Shown here one piece after another: positions 1-9,688 of a stretch of 64,000 nt of DNA. Both the position numbers and the translations under genes were made by a program. Numbering within the stretch: the first letter of the stretch is position 1; every line of letters starts with the position of its first letter. The notes beneath the pieces are model-generated. The model was not told the DNA's origin and did no database searches. It was given only the letters and a program-made list of their open reading frames with translations. The DNA lies in NCBI GenBank assembly GCA_910575475.1, contig CAJTGD010000002.1:124001-188000 (forward strand), in the 5' to 3' direction. Source of the stretch: Lachnospiraceae bacterium (GTDB lineage Bacteria; Bacillota; Clostridia; Lachnospirales; Lachnospiraceae).

Positions 1-239
1 GTGTCATCCAGTTCTGTTTTTACTGCCTGCCGAAACCGCTCATATTCCGACCTGAGAAACGCTACATCTGCATCATCATCCCACGGTATATATCCACCAT
101 GCCGGACTGCGCCTAATAAAGTTCCCGCTATAATATTGTATTTAATCCTACATTTTTTACATATTCTGTCTACCTCTACAAGCAATTCCAATTGTATCAT
201 CTGTATCTGCCGAAGGGTATCGTTGTCAATCTGCATCAT
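1..239 (-). CDS. LicD family phosphotransferase, N-terminal part (runs off left edge)
   Basis: The minus strand from an ATG at 239 reads 79 residues to the window edge. They include IAGTLLGAVRHGGYIPWDDD, the signature of LicD/fukutin-type nucleotidyl- or phosphotransferases that attach phosphocholine or similar groups to glycans. The tandem Asp residues after the Trp are the expected metal-binding cluster. AGAGGG lies just upstream of two adjacent ATGs (239 and 236). It follows the CDP-glycerol transferase-like gene in the same direction, so it probably decorates the same surface polymer. Full-length family members are about 270 residues, so most of the gene lies outside the window. The donor group cannot be predicted. 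Confidence 0.85.
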   Translation of the reverse strand, partial: MMQIDNDTLRQIQMIQLELLVEVDRICKKCRIKYNIIAGTLLGAVRHGGYIPWDDDADVAFLRSEYERFRQAVKTELDD

Positions 240-256
240 TTATTTCCCTCTATATA

Positions 257-2788
257 TTATAGTTTACTCATAAATGCATGAACTTCTTCTCCACAAGTAC
301 CATGGCTATTGGATATGACTTCCTTATATAATTCTATCTCACTTTCCCTGTCAAATTGATTGCCTATAGTAGACCCATCAAGAAAATTGCGAATGGAATT
401 AAATGCATTCTCGTGGCAACAATACCGGAGCTGTTCTGATGAACGGCAGAATCCCGGCTCATGTGCTTTTAATTCCTCAATGTCGAATTGAATCTTTAAC
501 TCAACAAAATTATTTGTCTCAAGACAAATCTCATATAGTTTTCTTTTAGGATATGAAAAAAGCATTGCTTTTCCTTTTTCATCTGGCCACCCCCATATAA
601 AACTGCTTTTTGCAGTAGTGTAAAAATATTCGTTTCCTTCTCCATCATCAAAAGGAGTTTTCCACTCTGTCATTTTTCCTGTTTTGGTATTGAGACAGAT
701 ATACATATTAGCGTAGTCGGGAGTAAGATATAGACATTCTCCGCAAAGTATACCGCTGCTAAATGCTCTTTCAACGTGCTCATCCCCAGACATCGGATCC
801 AAACATTGGAATCCTTGCGGAAACTCGTCATACTTCTCAACCTCATTTGTATCAGGGTTCCATCTTACAATGTGGAGTAAGTCACCTTCATAAGGTAATA
901 ACCAGAAACCATCTATATGCGGTATAATAATTCTATATCCACATTCGGATTTTATAGGAATTTCTACAATCTGATGTTTCCCGGTTTCTATATCGAACAT
1001 GTATACCCGATTATCTGTCGGGGATGTTAAATAGAGCTTTCCATTTTTACCACCAAGTCCCCCAAATTTTAGAGTACCATTCACTTCTTTTACAAATACA
1101 TCTATATCATCTCTAAAATATTTAATTGTATCATCTGTAACATCGTACCTAACAATCGCAGGATACCCATATGGCAGTAATATAAGATAATTTCCGCAAT
1201 TCAGTGCGCAGAAGAAATTACATGTTACTGATTCAACTCGTTCCAATGCAATCTTCTTTTTCTCCCCCAATTCATCAATTACTAGAATATTTTGTGCATT
1301 TTGCGGACATACATATAGTTTTTGATCAACCTCATAAACTATGTTATAGTCTCCACCATATACATAATCTGCCAAATCACATAAATATTTATAGTCATGT
1401 GCAAATGGCTGAGACACATACAATCTGTTTCCCTGGGTTATAGAAAATCTGTTGCCCTCAGTATAATTGAATCCCGGATATACTTCTCCTCTCCAACTAT
1501 TCTCATCAGGTTCACTATGCAACTTATTATTTAATATAAACATCGGCTTCCCCACAATTCCAAACAAGGAAGTCACAGATGTCCCTGCATCTCCGATATA
1601 TGCATCACATAAGGCAATTGTATCCTCCATATCCGGTGTATCATCATAGATTCCCAGCTCTTTATCAAGAAATTCTCTTTTTAATGTCAGATATTCCTCT
1701 CTATACATTGGTCGCATGGAATCAAACGTAGACTCCAGCAACGGATGCGGACGCCACAGAAGACATGCGTCTTCCCTTCCCTCAAAACAGGAAAATATAT
1801 ATTTTATTTTCTTCAAAAAATCTTCCGTCTCACTAAGCATCCCACCAATACTGGTATTATAAAAATATACTTTCCGCCCTTCCATTTTCTTTTTCCAATC
1901 TGCAGGTGGTTCCGGCGGATTCTGACATTTTCGTATAATCTTGTCAAATTTCGGTGATCCAAACGGAAGGAACTTTTCATCCGGGATCCTCTCATCAAAA
2001 TATTTCCGGAATCCCGGAGCCTGGATTACAATATAGTCTGCATAGATATACGCCGGACATAGTTTCTGCCCTTCTGACATCCCGCCCGTTGTACTGTAAT
2101 ATGGAATATAGACCAGCGTATCCGTATATCTTTTCAAATTTTCCGAATAAAATCTCGGATGTACACTAGTCACCAAGTTCCAGTTATCGTACGGATTATG
2201 GATATAGATCACATCCGGCTTTCTTTCTTCAAAGTTATAGGTCTGCCAGTCAATCACTTCTATCCCTTCCGGATAGTCATGTCCCTCATAATGCATCTGT
2301 CCCAATGTACGGTCCGGCTTTACATCAAAATACGGTATCGGTATGCAGTATGCATCACAATTCGGATCCTCTTTTGCGGCAAGATACACGCTCTCAAGAC
2401 TATCCCACATGGAAGCTTTATATGGAAAAAAAGCTATTTCTTTTTTAACTGTGATATCATTTTTTGCACTATTTTCTATCCTGACCAGCAGTTTATTGAG
2501 ATGTTTGTATGTCACCTTTGCATTGGTAGTTATGTCGCCTTTTCTTATTGTTTCAAATACACAAAACAACGTTTCACAGTACTCTTCTACATAAGCTACA
2601 GTTGTATGCCCTTCTCCCTCCAGCTTTTCGATGGTCTCTCCTAATTGAATTGCGAACTCCTGACATTCACTCAGCATATTCTGTACGGACATCATCTTAT
2701 TTTGGCTCAATGCTTCCTTTATTTCTTCATGAGCCTGGTAAAAACTATTGATAAAATTCAAGACTTCCTTTTTTTCTGCTCTTCTCAT
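257..2788 (-). CDS. CDP-glycerol glycerophosphotransferase-like protein with C-terminal propeller-like domain
   Basis: About 843 residues. The first ~110 are helical and charged. Residues ~110-435 resemble the GT-B-like fold of TagB/TagF polyol-phosphate transferases, with the segments FGSPKFD, LLWRPHPLL and YIGDAGTSVTSLFGIVGKP, the last like the nucleotide-site loop of the family. Residues ~450-780 contain repeated strand-turn blocks with Y/W-rich ends, suggestive of a beta-propeller. The frame is open to 2815, but the ATG at 2788 has AAAGGA six bases upstream and is preferred. The likely role is transfer of a polyol phosphate to a surface glycan. The domain pairing is unusual and the acceptor is unknown. 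Confidence 0.6.
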   Translation of the reverse strand: MRRAEKKEVLNFINSFYQAHEEIKEALSQNKMMSVQNMLSECQEFAIQLGETIEKLEGEGHTTVAYVEEYCETLFCVFETIRKGDITTNAKVTYKHLNKLLVRIENSAKNDITVKKEIAFFPYKASMWDSLESVYLAAKEDPNCDAYCIPIPYFDVKPDRTLGQMHYEGHDYPEGIEVIDWQTYNFEERKPDVIYIHNPYDNWNLVTSVHPRFYSENLKRYTDTLVYIPYYSTTGGMSEGQKLCPAYIYADYIVIQAPGFRKYFDERIPDEKFLPFGSPKFDKIIRKCQNPPEPPADWKKKMEGRKVYFYNTSIGGMLSETEDFLKKIKYIFSCFEGREDACLLWRPHPLLESTFDSMRPMYREEYLTLKREFLDKELGIYDDTPDMEDTIALCDAYIGDAGTSVTSLFGIVGKPMFILNNKLHSEPDENSWRGEVYPGFNYTEGNRFSITQGNRLYVSQPFAHDYKYLCDLADYVYGGDYNIVYEVDQKLYVCPQNAQNILVIDELGEKKKIALERVESVTCNFFCALNCGNYLILLPYGYPAIVRYDVTDDTIKYFRDDIDVFVKEVNGTLKFGGLGGKNGKLYLTSPTDNRVYMFDIETGKHQIVEIPIKSECGYRIIIPHIDGFWLLPYEGDLLHIVRWNPDTNEVEKYDEFPQGFQCLDPMSGDEHVERAFSSGILCGECLYLTPDYANMYICLNTKTGKMTEWKTPFDDGEGNEYFYTTAKSSFIWGWPDEKGKAMLFSYPKRKLYEICLETNNFVELKIQFDIEELKAHEPGFCRSSEQLRYCCHENAFNSIRNFLDGSTIGNQFDRESEIELYKEVISNSHGTCGEEVHAFMSKL

Positions 2789-2875
2789 GCCAGTCCTTTC
2801 ATCGCTCTGAATCATAGTCTACATTTCATGTTAATCACAGTTCGAAAATTCTCTTATCCCCATAATGGTCAATCT

Positions 2876-4210
2876 TTACTCCTGACGTGTTTCCAAAAAT
2901 TGCTCCATAATCCCTGCCAGCGTAATAGACTCTCCTCTTGTCAGCTTGAAATCTTCTTTCCCACCATGATTAATCCGAAACAGGAACTCACTGATTTCAT
3001 ATCTCAATCCATCACCAAGGAATACCTCCGAATATTTATCCACTCTATTTACATCTTCGTAATGCACTTCAAAATACGTTGTTTTCCACCACGGGGCTTC
3101 CACCAAAATATATCCTTTTGTTCCAGCAATCAACAGCCTGCCCTCCGATTTTACCCCCAGCCCACAGGTAGCCGTAGCAAGACCGTTCTGATATCTCAAT
3201 GTTACTCTTGTAAATAGGTCGAGGCCATTCTCCCCATTAATTGAATCAAAAGAAATGCTCTCATAACCCGCTCCCATGAGCTTCAAAATAGGTAACATAA
3301 CATAACTGCCCAATTCAATAAAACTGCCCCCATATAATGTATCTGTCAATTCTCTGCTGTCCTCTCGCTCCAGCTTCGTAAAACATGCTTCCACATTCCG
3401 GATGGTTCCAATGACTCCACTGCAGGCAATTCCCAGCAACTTTTGAAATCCCGGACAGTAGGCTGTCTTTATCCCTTCAAAAAGAACGAGTCCCAATTTT
3501 TTTGCATTTGCAAATGCCTCCTCAGCCTGACGCTTTTGTAAAACCAAGGGCTTTTCACACAACACATGCTTTCCATGCTCCAAGGCACCTTTGATATAAT
3601 CATAATGTGAACTATGGGGCGATGCTATATATACTACATCAATCGCATCGTAAAAACGTTCTATATCCTCGTAGGCATTAATTTCCCATTTTTCTGCGAA
3701 ACGCTCCGCACTATGAACACGTGGATTATAGGCACCTTGCACGCTGACACCGCTAACCAGTTTCACTTCCGGAACAAACCGATTTGCAATCCGCCCATTT
3801 CCAATAATTCCAATCCTCATAATTTGCTGTCTTTGTTCCCGAAGCATCGTACTAGAAATGTTCCTGGTTCTTTCAAGATATACTACTTTACAACAATCTT
3901 TTAAATAATCGAAACAGCCTGTCCAATCAGAACCTACCGTAAAAATATCAATATGGTATTTCTTGATATCATTAAATTTCTGCCCGGCTGCCTCCTCAAT
4001 AATGACCTCATCTGCAAAACCTGTTTTCTTTACATTCTCAATACGGGTTATTATTGAATCTACTACTCCCAGCTTTCCTCTCGTCTTGTCATAGCTTTCT
4101 GTTGTGACTCCGACAATCAGATAGTCCCCTAATGCTTTCGCCCTCTTTAACAAGCGATAATGACCTTCATGGAAGAGGTCGAAGGTTCCATATGTAATTA
4201 CTTTTATCAT
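2876..4210 (-). CDS. Cytidylyltransferase / Gfo-Idh-MocA oxidoreductase fusion
   Basis: 444 residues with two enzymes in one chain. Residues 1-~130 are a TagD/GCT-type cytidylyltransferase: TYGTFDLFHEGH carries the HxGH-like nucleotide-binding motif (here HEGH), and RNISSTMLR is close to the family's C-terminal RTxGISTT motif. Residues ~132-444 are a NAD(P)-dependent oxidoreductase starting MRIGIIGNGRIA, with the CEKPL motif of the Gfo/Idh/MocA family. A plausible job is to make a CDP-activated polyol and reduce or oxidise a related sugar for the neighbouring transferases. An internal ATG begins the second domain, so separate translation is possible. The substrates are inferred from neighbours only. 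Confidence 0.8.
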   Translation of the reverse strand: MIKVITYGTFDLFHEGHYRLLKRAKALGDYLIVGVTTESYDKTRGKLGVVDSIITRIENVKKTGFADEVIIEEAAGQKFNDIKKYHIDIFTVGSDWTGCFDYLKDCCKVVYLERTRNISSTMLREQRQQIMRIGIIGNGRIANRFVPEVKLVSGVSVQGAYNPRVHSAERFAEKWEINAYEDIERFYDAIDVVYIASPHSSHYDYIKGALEHGKHVLCEKPLVLQKRQAEEAFANAKKLGLVLFEGIKTAYCPGFQKLLGIACSGVIGTIRNVEACFTKLEREDSRELTDTLYGGSFIELGSYVMLPILKLMGAGYESISFDSINGENGLDLFTRVTLRYQNGLATATCGLGVKSEGRLLIAGTKGYILVEAPWWKTTYFEVHYEDVNRVDKYSEVFLGDGLRYEISEFLFRINHGGKEDFKLTRGESITLAGIMEQFLETRQE

Positions 4211-4320
4211 TACTTTCCCTCCAATATCTTATGGAGTTAATATATGCCCATTTTCATCCTTAAGAGTATTAACCGTTCCTAGATAATAAAATAATATAAA
4301 TTATCGACTTTCTTATCTTC

Positions 4321-4695
4321 TCATATTAACAAATGCCTTCTATCTATCTTCTGTTTAGAAATCGACCATTCAAACCATTCTGCATCCACAATATTACAAT
4401 ATTTACAAAGTTCAAACGGATAGCTTATCTTTTTTAATATATTCAATGCATTTTCATCCCAACTAATTATATCAACCGCATTTGTCTTCGTAAGTTCCTC
4501 CGTAATATCCATTTCTAAAAATCTTCTATTCTCATATAAAAGTCTTATTGCCAGACAAGGATATAGCTTACCTTCTCTAAAAAAATGATAATGTCTACTA
4601 ATAGGCTTCCAATAAGTTTCTTCAATATTTTTATTTATATTAGAGCTGAATTGCTTTATAAAGCATGTCTTAAGTTCATTAATATTAATCTCTAT
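4321..4695 (-). pseudogene. 3' remnant of a probable radical SAM gene
   Basis: On the minus strand an open frame starts just after a stop near 4697 and runs to 4321 without a good start or RBS at its beginning. It includes KLYPCLAIRLLYENRRFLE and PFELCKYCNI, a pattern I associate with the C-terminal, cluster-binding region of some radical SAM proteins in glycan clusters. The only ATG (4512) would give 63 residues. The N-terminal CxxxCxxC domain is absent, so this looks like a truncated gene left between two active genes. The family assignment is tentative. Confidence 0.4.
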
Positions 4696-4833
4696 TTAAT
4701 GACTTTCTGCAAAACTAATAATACTCTATAGCCTGGTAATAGCACCCTCACATTTTTATATCACATCCCCATCCATTAAGACAGCAAATAATGGTGTAAA
4801 CCTGTAGATTCCCATATCAGATACTTATATTTT

Positions 4834-6114
4834 TTACATTCTCCAATCTATTAGTGCTTCTATCATATCCAAATCAAAAACGGGTATTGCGCATTTATTA
4901 TGTACTTTCATACGTTCTTCAAAGGAATCATCAATAAATATAGAATTTTTTTCTTTTATAAATGCCACCTTTTCTTTACTCATAGGAATTATCCATATAT
5001 CCTCAAATAGCAATTCAGAAATATTGTATTTTCTCAGTTCTTCATAAATATTTCCAATATGCTTACTTAAAATATGTATTTTTTTTCCCATATTTTTTGC
5101 TTGATATATAAATTTAATTAAATCAATATTAACCTTACCTTTAATAACAAGTGTGTCATCAAAGTCTATATAAACATGCTCATACTGATACCCAATTTTA
5201 TATACGCTGTGAAAAGCACGGTCGATCGTCATAGCATAATTATTATCTATAATATCGACATCATATCCCCAAAAATCAAATAATGTCAGAACAGCATAAT
5301 TAATTCCTAAATTTCTAGATGCCCCTATTGTTCCTGGAATTCGAGGTGATATTTCCATAAGTCGATATTTTTCTCCTTTGTCCCTTTTTATTTGAAAAAA
5401 CCATACTCCTCGAAATTTGAGCCTTTTATTAATTTTCTCAGCAATTTTTTTTACTTCACCATCTAACTCAATTAATTGTGATCTCACACTGATTCCAGCT
5501 TTAATTCTTTCCCTGCTACGCAATTTAACAACACGTAATCTACCATAACGATCTGTAAAGCAATCTACAGTATATTCTTTCCCTGGAAGATATTCACATA
5601 CAATTAAAGAGTCATCCAACCTCAAAGCTTCTTTTAAATCATACTCTGAATTGATTTTCTTTGCCCCTATTGATCCTTGTCCAATCTCTGGTTTTACAAA
5701 AACTGGATATTCTTTTACCATTTCAATCGACTCATATATTTGGGGAATGAAATTTTCATTTCTAAAAGTTCTATATGTTTCAGCTTTAGAGCGGCAAATT
5801 CTAACCGTGTTATATTCAGTTATAATAACTTGAGCATGTATTTTTGAAGCATATTTACTTAAGATTACACATGCACTATCATGTGCTGGATAAACACAAT
5901 CTATTTTTTCTCTATCAATAATATCATTTAGAAAATCTATGAAATCTGGTTCAGTAACAAATGGAAATCCTTTTATAAGATTTTTGTATACAAAATCAGA
6001 ATGGTCAGAAACACTTGTTCCTCCATAAATTTCTACAAACTTTGAGTATTTTAATGCATTTAAAATTTCAAAAGCTATTTCTGTTCCTGAAGGAAAAATC
6101 AAAATTTTTTTCAT
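4834..6114 (-). CDS. ATP-grasp / HAD hydrolase fusion protein
   Basis: 426 residues. Residues ~1-290 resemble a carbamoyl-phosphate-synthase-like ATP-grasp ligase: YPVFVKPEIGQGSIG is the ATP-binding loop and YRLMEISPRIPGTIG the acidic metal-binding strand. Residues ~300-426 are a HAD-like phosphatase: YIDFDDTLV (motif I), HILSKH (motif II) and FIDDSFEER (motif III). The stop overlaps the upstream FkbM gene start by four bases, showing co-translation. It may ligate an amino acid or carboxylate to a sugar precursor and remove a phosphate. Its base composition is very AT-rich compared with the motility genes. Confidence 0.75.
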   Translation of the reverse strand: MKKILIFPSGTEIAFEILNALKYSKFVEIYGGTSVSDHSDFVYKNLIKGFPFVTEPDFIDFLNDIIDREKIDCVYPAHDSACVILSKYASKIHAQVIITEYNTVRICRSKAETYRTFRNENFIPQIYESIEMVKEYPVFVKPEIGQGSIGAKKINSEYDLKEALRLDDSLIVCEYLPGKEYTVDCFTDRYGRLRVVKLRSRERIKAGISVRSQLIELDGEVKKIAEKINKRLKFRGVWFFQIKRDKGEKYRLMEISPRIPGTIGASRNLGINYAVLTLFDFWGYDVDIIDNNYAMTIDRAFHSVYKIGYQYEHVYIDFDDTLVIKGKVNIDLIKFIYQAKNMGKKIHILSKHIGNIYEELRKYNISELLFEDIWIIPMSKEKVAFIKEKNSIFIDDSFEERMKVHNKCAIPVFDLDMIEALIDWRM

Positions 6115-7238
6115 TTAGTTTCAATCCCTTTTTGCTTAACTGGAATTGCATATAATACAGTTTCATAAACACTATTAGAATGATGTCTCAAATAAAATTT
6201 ATATTTTATTTTTTCATTATCAAAACTTTTAATATAATGATATAGTTCTAAAATATCATCTCTTTTATGGTAACAACAAATTGCCAATTTAGGCATATTG
6301 CGTGATATTGTGCATTGTGCACCTTTCAATGATTCCAATTCGCTACCTTCTACATCCATTTTTATAAATGATACTTTATCATCATTAACCACCTCATCAA
6401 TAGTTATTACTGGAATCATTATTTTCCCGCCTTGATTTACAATCTGGGAGGCACTTCCTTTTTCTTCAAATTGCAATATACTTCTTTCACTCCAAGTTCC
6501 ACTATTTATTATTTCTATATTAGAAAGAGACGCTACATTTTCATTAAGCTCTAGCATATTTTGTTTATTAGGTTCGAATGCATAAATTTTTCTATATTTT
6601 CCATTGGTAAATGATGCATATTTCATAATGGTATCGCCAATGTAAGCTCCGCAATCTACATAAACTTCATTTTCCGAATTTTGGCAAAAAGTCAATTCAT
6701 TAAAATATTGTCGATTATCTGCCAAATATAGTAACCTTTTACCCCATCCAGTTAGTTTAGCATTAATCAATTCATCTAATATATTTTTTGAGATAGAATC
6801 TGACAAATTTTGATAAACATTTTCAATCTTATTCCAGTTTTTTTTGAGATATCCTTCATCCCATTCATACATACAATGCGGTTCCCACAAAAGGTAAAAT
6901 TGACTTTTTAAAATAACTGAATTATATATTAAAAATTGTGTTTTTACAGGATCGCAAAATCCTATAACCAAATTATATTTGTCTAGATTATTTGAATATT
7001 CTGCAATATCTTTTACTTCTATTCCTCTGATATAAAAATTATTTTTATAATACTGACTATCAACTATAAATGCATCTATTTCTAAGTTATTTTCTAGTAA
7101 ATAATCTAATACCAATTCTGCATGATTGGCACAACCGTAGATTAAAATAGGCTTCTTACTTTTCTTTAATTCTTGCACTATTTCTTCGTCAGAAGTATTT
7201 TTTTCTTTATTTCTTTCACATATTTCTTTTAATTCCAT
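6111..7238 (-). CDS. FkbM family methyltransferase with N-terminal Rossmann-like domain (copy 1)
   Basis: 375 residues. Residues ~30-110 form a nucleotide-binding-like segment beginning KPILIYGCANHAELV. Residues ~180-370 are an FkbM-type SAM-dependent methyltransferase: VYVDCGAYIGDT is the SAM loop, IYAFEPN the acidic strand end, and FIKMDVEGSELESLKGA the family signature. The likely role is O-methylation of a sugar in the surface glycan. It is a close paralogue of the next gene upstream, which suggests tandem duplication with divergence. Confidence 0.85.
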   Translation of the reverse strand: MELKEICERNKEKNTSDEEIVQELKKSKKPILIYGCANHAELVLDYLLENNLEIDAFIVDSQYYKNNFYIRGIEVKDIAEYSNNLDKYNLVIGFCDPVKTQFLIYNSVILKSQFYLLWEPHCMYEWDEGYLKKNWNKIENVYQNLSDSISKNILDELINAKLTGWGKRLLYLADNRQYFNELTFCQNSENEVYVDCGAYIGDTIMKYASFTNGKYRKIYAFEPNKQNMLELNENVASLSNIEIINSGTWSERSILQFEEKGSASQIVNQGGKIMIPVITIDEVVNDDKVSFIKMDVEGSELESLKGAQCTISRNMPKLAICCYHKRDDILELYHYIKSFDNEKIKYKFYLRHHSNSVYETVLYAIPVKQKGIETK

Positions 7239-7262
7239 ATATCCTCCAATCTGTAAAATAAA

Positions 7263-8381
7263 TTATCTTTTTTTCGGAATTGCATATAATACTGTTTCAC
7301 ATGTATTATTTGAATGATGCCTTAGATAAATATTATATTTCTTTTTTTGATTTTTTATTTTATTAATATACTGATATAATTGGATAATATCATCTTTTTT
7401 ATGATAGCAACATATTGCTAATTTAGGCATGTAAGTGCTTATAGTTTCTGCAGCGCCTTGCAACGCCTCTAATTCACTTCCCTCAATATCCATTTTTATA
7501 AAAGTAACTTCATCCTTTATCGCTTTATCAATTGTTGTTACCTGGACAGTATTCTCTCCCTTATATTCATTAACATGTGAAATCTCACCATTCTTTTTAA
7601 ATGATAATGTAGTATCCTCTTTCCAATTTCCTTTATTAATAACTTCAACATTTTTTAGGCTTTTAATATTATGTTTTAATTCAATTATAAATTCACTATC
7701 TGGTTCAAATGCATATATTTTTTTATAATTCCTTTCAGTAAATGCTGCATATTGTAAAATGGTATCTCCGTTATAAGCTCCGCAATCCACAAAAACTTCA
7801 TTTGTAGAATCTAGGCTAAATGTCAATTCATTAAAATAATGTTTATTTCCATCAGCCACCTCAATTAAGCTATTATTGCAATACTTATTCAATTTTGCAA
7901 TTATAAGTTCAAATAGTGTTTTCCTAGATTTTTCATCTGCCAATCCATAATAAACCTCTATAAATGATTCCCACCTACTTTTTATAAATTGTAAATCCCA
8001 TTCATAATACTTTACTGGCTCCCATAAAAAATAACATTTAGTTTTCAGGAGATTTTTATTATTCATTAAAAATTTACTTTTCTCAACATCACCAAATCCT
8101 ATAACCAAATTATATTTATCTATAGCAAAATCATCTATGCATTCAACTCTCATACCTTCTATAAAAGAATTTTCTTTCCAATATTTTCTATCTACAGCAT
8201 ATGCTTCTACCTCTATTTTGTTCCTTTTTAAATATTTATATACTATTTCAGAATAGTCAGAACATCCATAAATCAAAGTAGGCTTTAAACTATGCCTTAA
8301 TTCTGCAAATACTTTCTCATCCCCACTAATTGTACTGGCCTTATTAATAATATCTTGCAACTTCATATTCTTTTTCTCCAT
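7263..8381 (-). CDS. FkbM family methyltransferase with N-terminal Rossmann-like domain (copy 2)
   Basis: 372 residues with the same layout as its downstream neighbour: an N-terminal PTLIYGCSDYSEIV domain, then VFVDCGAYNGDT, IYAFEPDSEF and FIKMDIEGSELEALQGA. The two proteins align over their whole length, including the shared ends PKLAICCYHKKDDI and YLRHHSN. The 24-bp gap to copy 1 indicates one transcript. Two copies could methylate two positions or two sugars. Confidence 0.85.
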   Translation of the reverse strand: MEKKNMKLQDIINKASTISGDEKVFAELRHSLKPTLIYGCSDYSEIVYKYLKRNKIEVEAYAVDRKYWKENSFIEGMRVECIDDFAIDKYNLVIGFGDVEKSKFLMNNKNLLKTKCYFLWEPVKYYEWDLQFIKSRWESFIEVYYGLADEKSRKTLFELIIAKLNKYCNNSLIEVADGNKHYFNELTFSLDSTNEVFVDCGAYNGDTILQYAAFTERNYKKIYAFEPDSEFIIELKHNIKSLKNVEVINKGNWKEDTTLSFKKNGEISHVNEYKGENTVQVTTIDKAIKDEVTFIKMDIEGSELEALQGAAETISTYMPKLAICCYHKKDDIIQLYQYINKIKNQKKKYNIYLRHHSNNTCETVLYAIPKKR

Positions 8382-8415
8382 TCTAGGTTTCTCTACTGTA
8401 GCTATTCAATATAAT

Positions 8416-9537
8416 CTACAAAGCATCTAAACTACATTTAATAATTTCAGTAATTTCTCTTAGTCTATTTAGCTGGAGGTTCTCATAAAGAGGAAGTATT
8501 AAAACTGTACTTGCTAGTTTCTTTGCATTACTTAAATCATGTGTGTTATATTTATTTTTGAAGCAAACCTGATCACAAGTTAATGGATAAAAATATTTCC
8601 TCGTATAGTAATTATTTTTTTTTAATAAATCATATAATTTATCTCTTGATAAATTATATGTGTCTTCTACTAATATAGGAAAAAATCCATAATTTTTTTT
8701 AATATATGGGTTTTCAATAAACAGCCGAATTCCATTAACGTTCTCTAATAATTTTCTATATACACTATCTCTCTTTTTTCTTTCTTTTATTGCTATATCT
8801 ACATATTTCAAATTGCATAAACCCATAATAGCCGCAAATTCATTCATTTTTGCATTTGCCCCTACTGATACCACCTGTTCCTCTCCACGAATACCAAAAT
8901 TCTTCAAATTATATAACTTATCATAATACTCTGGATTAGAAAAAGTTACTGCACCACCTTCTATAGTATTATATACTTTTGTAGCATGAAAACTAAATAT
9001 AGTGGCATCACCATAATTTCCGATCCCCTCATTTTTATATTTTTCACCAAATGCATGGGCTGCATCATATATAACTTTTAAGCTATGCCGGATTGCAATT
9101 TTTTGTATCTCCTCTATATTACAAATATTTCCATATACATGAACTGGCAAAATAGCAACAGTTTTTTCTGTTATCAATTCTTCTATTTTTGTTTCATCAA
9201 TAGTTCCATCTTTTGTTTTTACATCACAAAAAACGGGAACCAAATGATTACGTACAATAGCATGTGTCGTAGATATAAAAGTAAAGGGTGTGGTGATTAT
9301 TTCCCCACCTTCCGGAAAATCAAACATCTGAATTGCTAATTCTAAAGCCATATGCCCATTAACAAATAATGATAACTCTTTCACGCCTAAATATTTCTTT
9401 AATTCTAACTCTAGTTTTTTATGATATTCTCCCATATTCGTCAACCATCGACTACTCCATAATGGCTTAATCGCTTCTACATATTCTTCGTAAGGAGGCA
9501 TCGAAGATTGAGTCACAAATATTTTTTCCTCATTCAT
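8416..9537 (-). CDS. DegT/DnrJ/EryC1-type PLP aminotransferase
   Basis: 373 residues. The family makes amino sugars by PLP-dependent transamination of keto sugars. K187 in SFHATKVYNTIEGG is the expected Schiff-base lysine, and D158 in YDAAHAFG the PLP-nitrogen aspartate. VNGHMALELAIQ replaces the more usual SGT-type phosphate loop. It is the most upstream gene of the leftward glycan cluster and opens its AT-rich part. The product is probably an N-linked amino-sugar nucleotide for the surface polymer. Confidence 0.88.
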   Translation of the reverse strand: MNEEKIFVTQSSMPPYEEYVEAIKPLWSSRWLTNMGEYHKKLELELKKYLGVKELSLFVNGHMALELAIQMFDFPEGGEIITTPFTFISTTHAIVRNHLVPVFCDVKTKDGTIDETKIEELITEKTVAILPVHVYGNICNIEEIQKIAIRHSLKVIYDAAHAFGEKYKNEGIGNYGDATIFSFHATKVYNTIEGGAVTFSNPEYYDKLYNLKNFGIRGEEQVVSVGANAKMNEFAAIMGLCNLKYVDIAIKERKKRDSVYRKLLENVNGIRLFIENPYIKKNYGFFPILVEDTYNLSRDKLYDLLKKNNYYTRKYFYPLTCDQVCFKNKYNTHDLSNAKKLASTVLILPLYENLQLNRLREITEIIKCSLDAL

Positions 9538-9579
9538 ATATTCTTCTCTTTACTTAATATTTTTTGCATAATACTCTAA

Positions 9580-9631
9580 GAAATCTGTTGAGTAAGTGTT
9601 ACATTCCTTCTTCACTTACTCAACAGATTTC
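9580..9631. repeat. Perfect 19-bp inverted repeat between two minus-strand genes
   Basis: GAAATCTGTTGAGTAAGTG (9580-9598) is matched exactly in reverse complement at 9613-9631 around a 14-base spacer. It lies between the stop of the 339-residue secreted protein gene (9689) and the start of the aminotransferase gene (9537). Neither side has a T-run, so it is not a classical intrinsic terminator. It may be a transcript-stabilising or processing hairpin. Confidence 0.8.
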
Positions 9632-9688
9632 AAATGCAAATCACAATACTATTTTTATGTTTCTGTCACAAAGATTCGATTTTTATTC

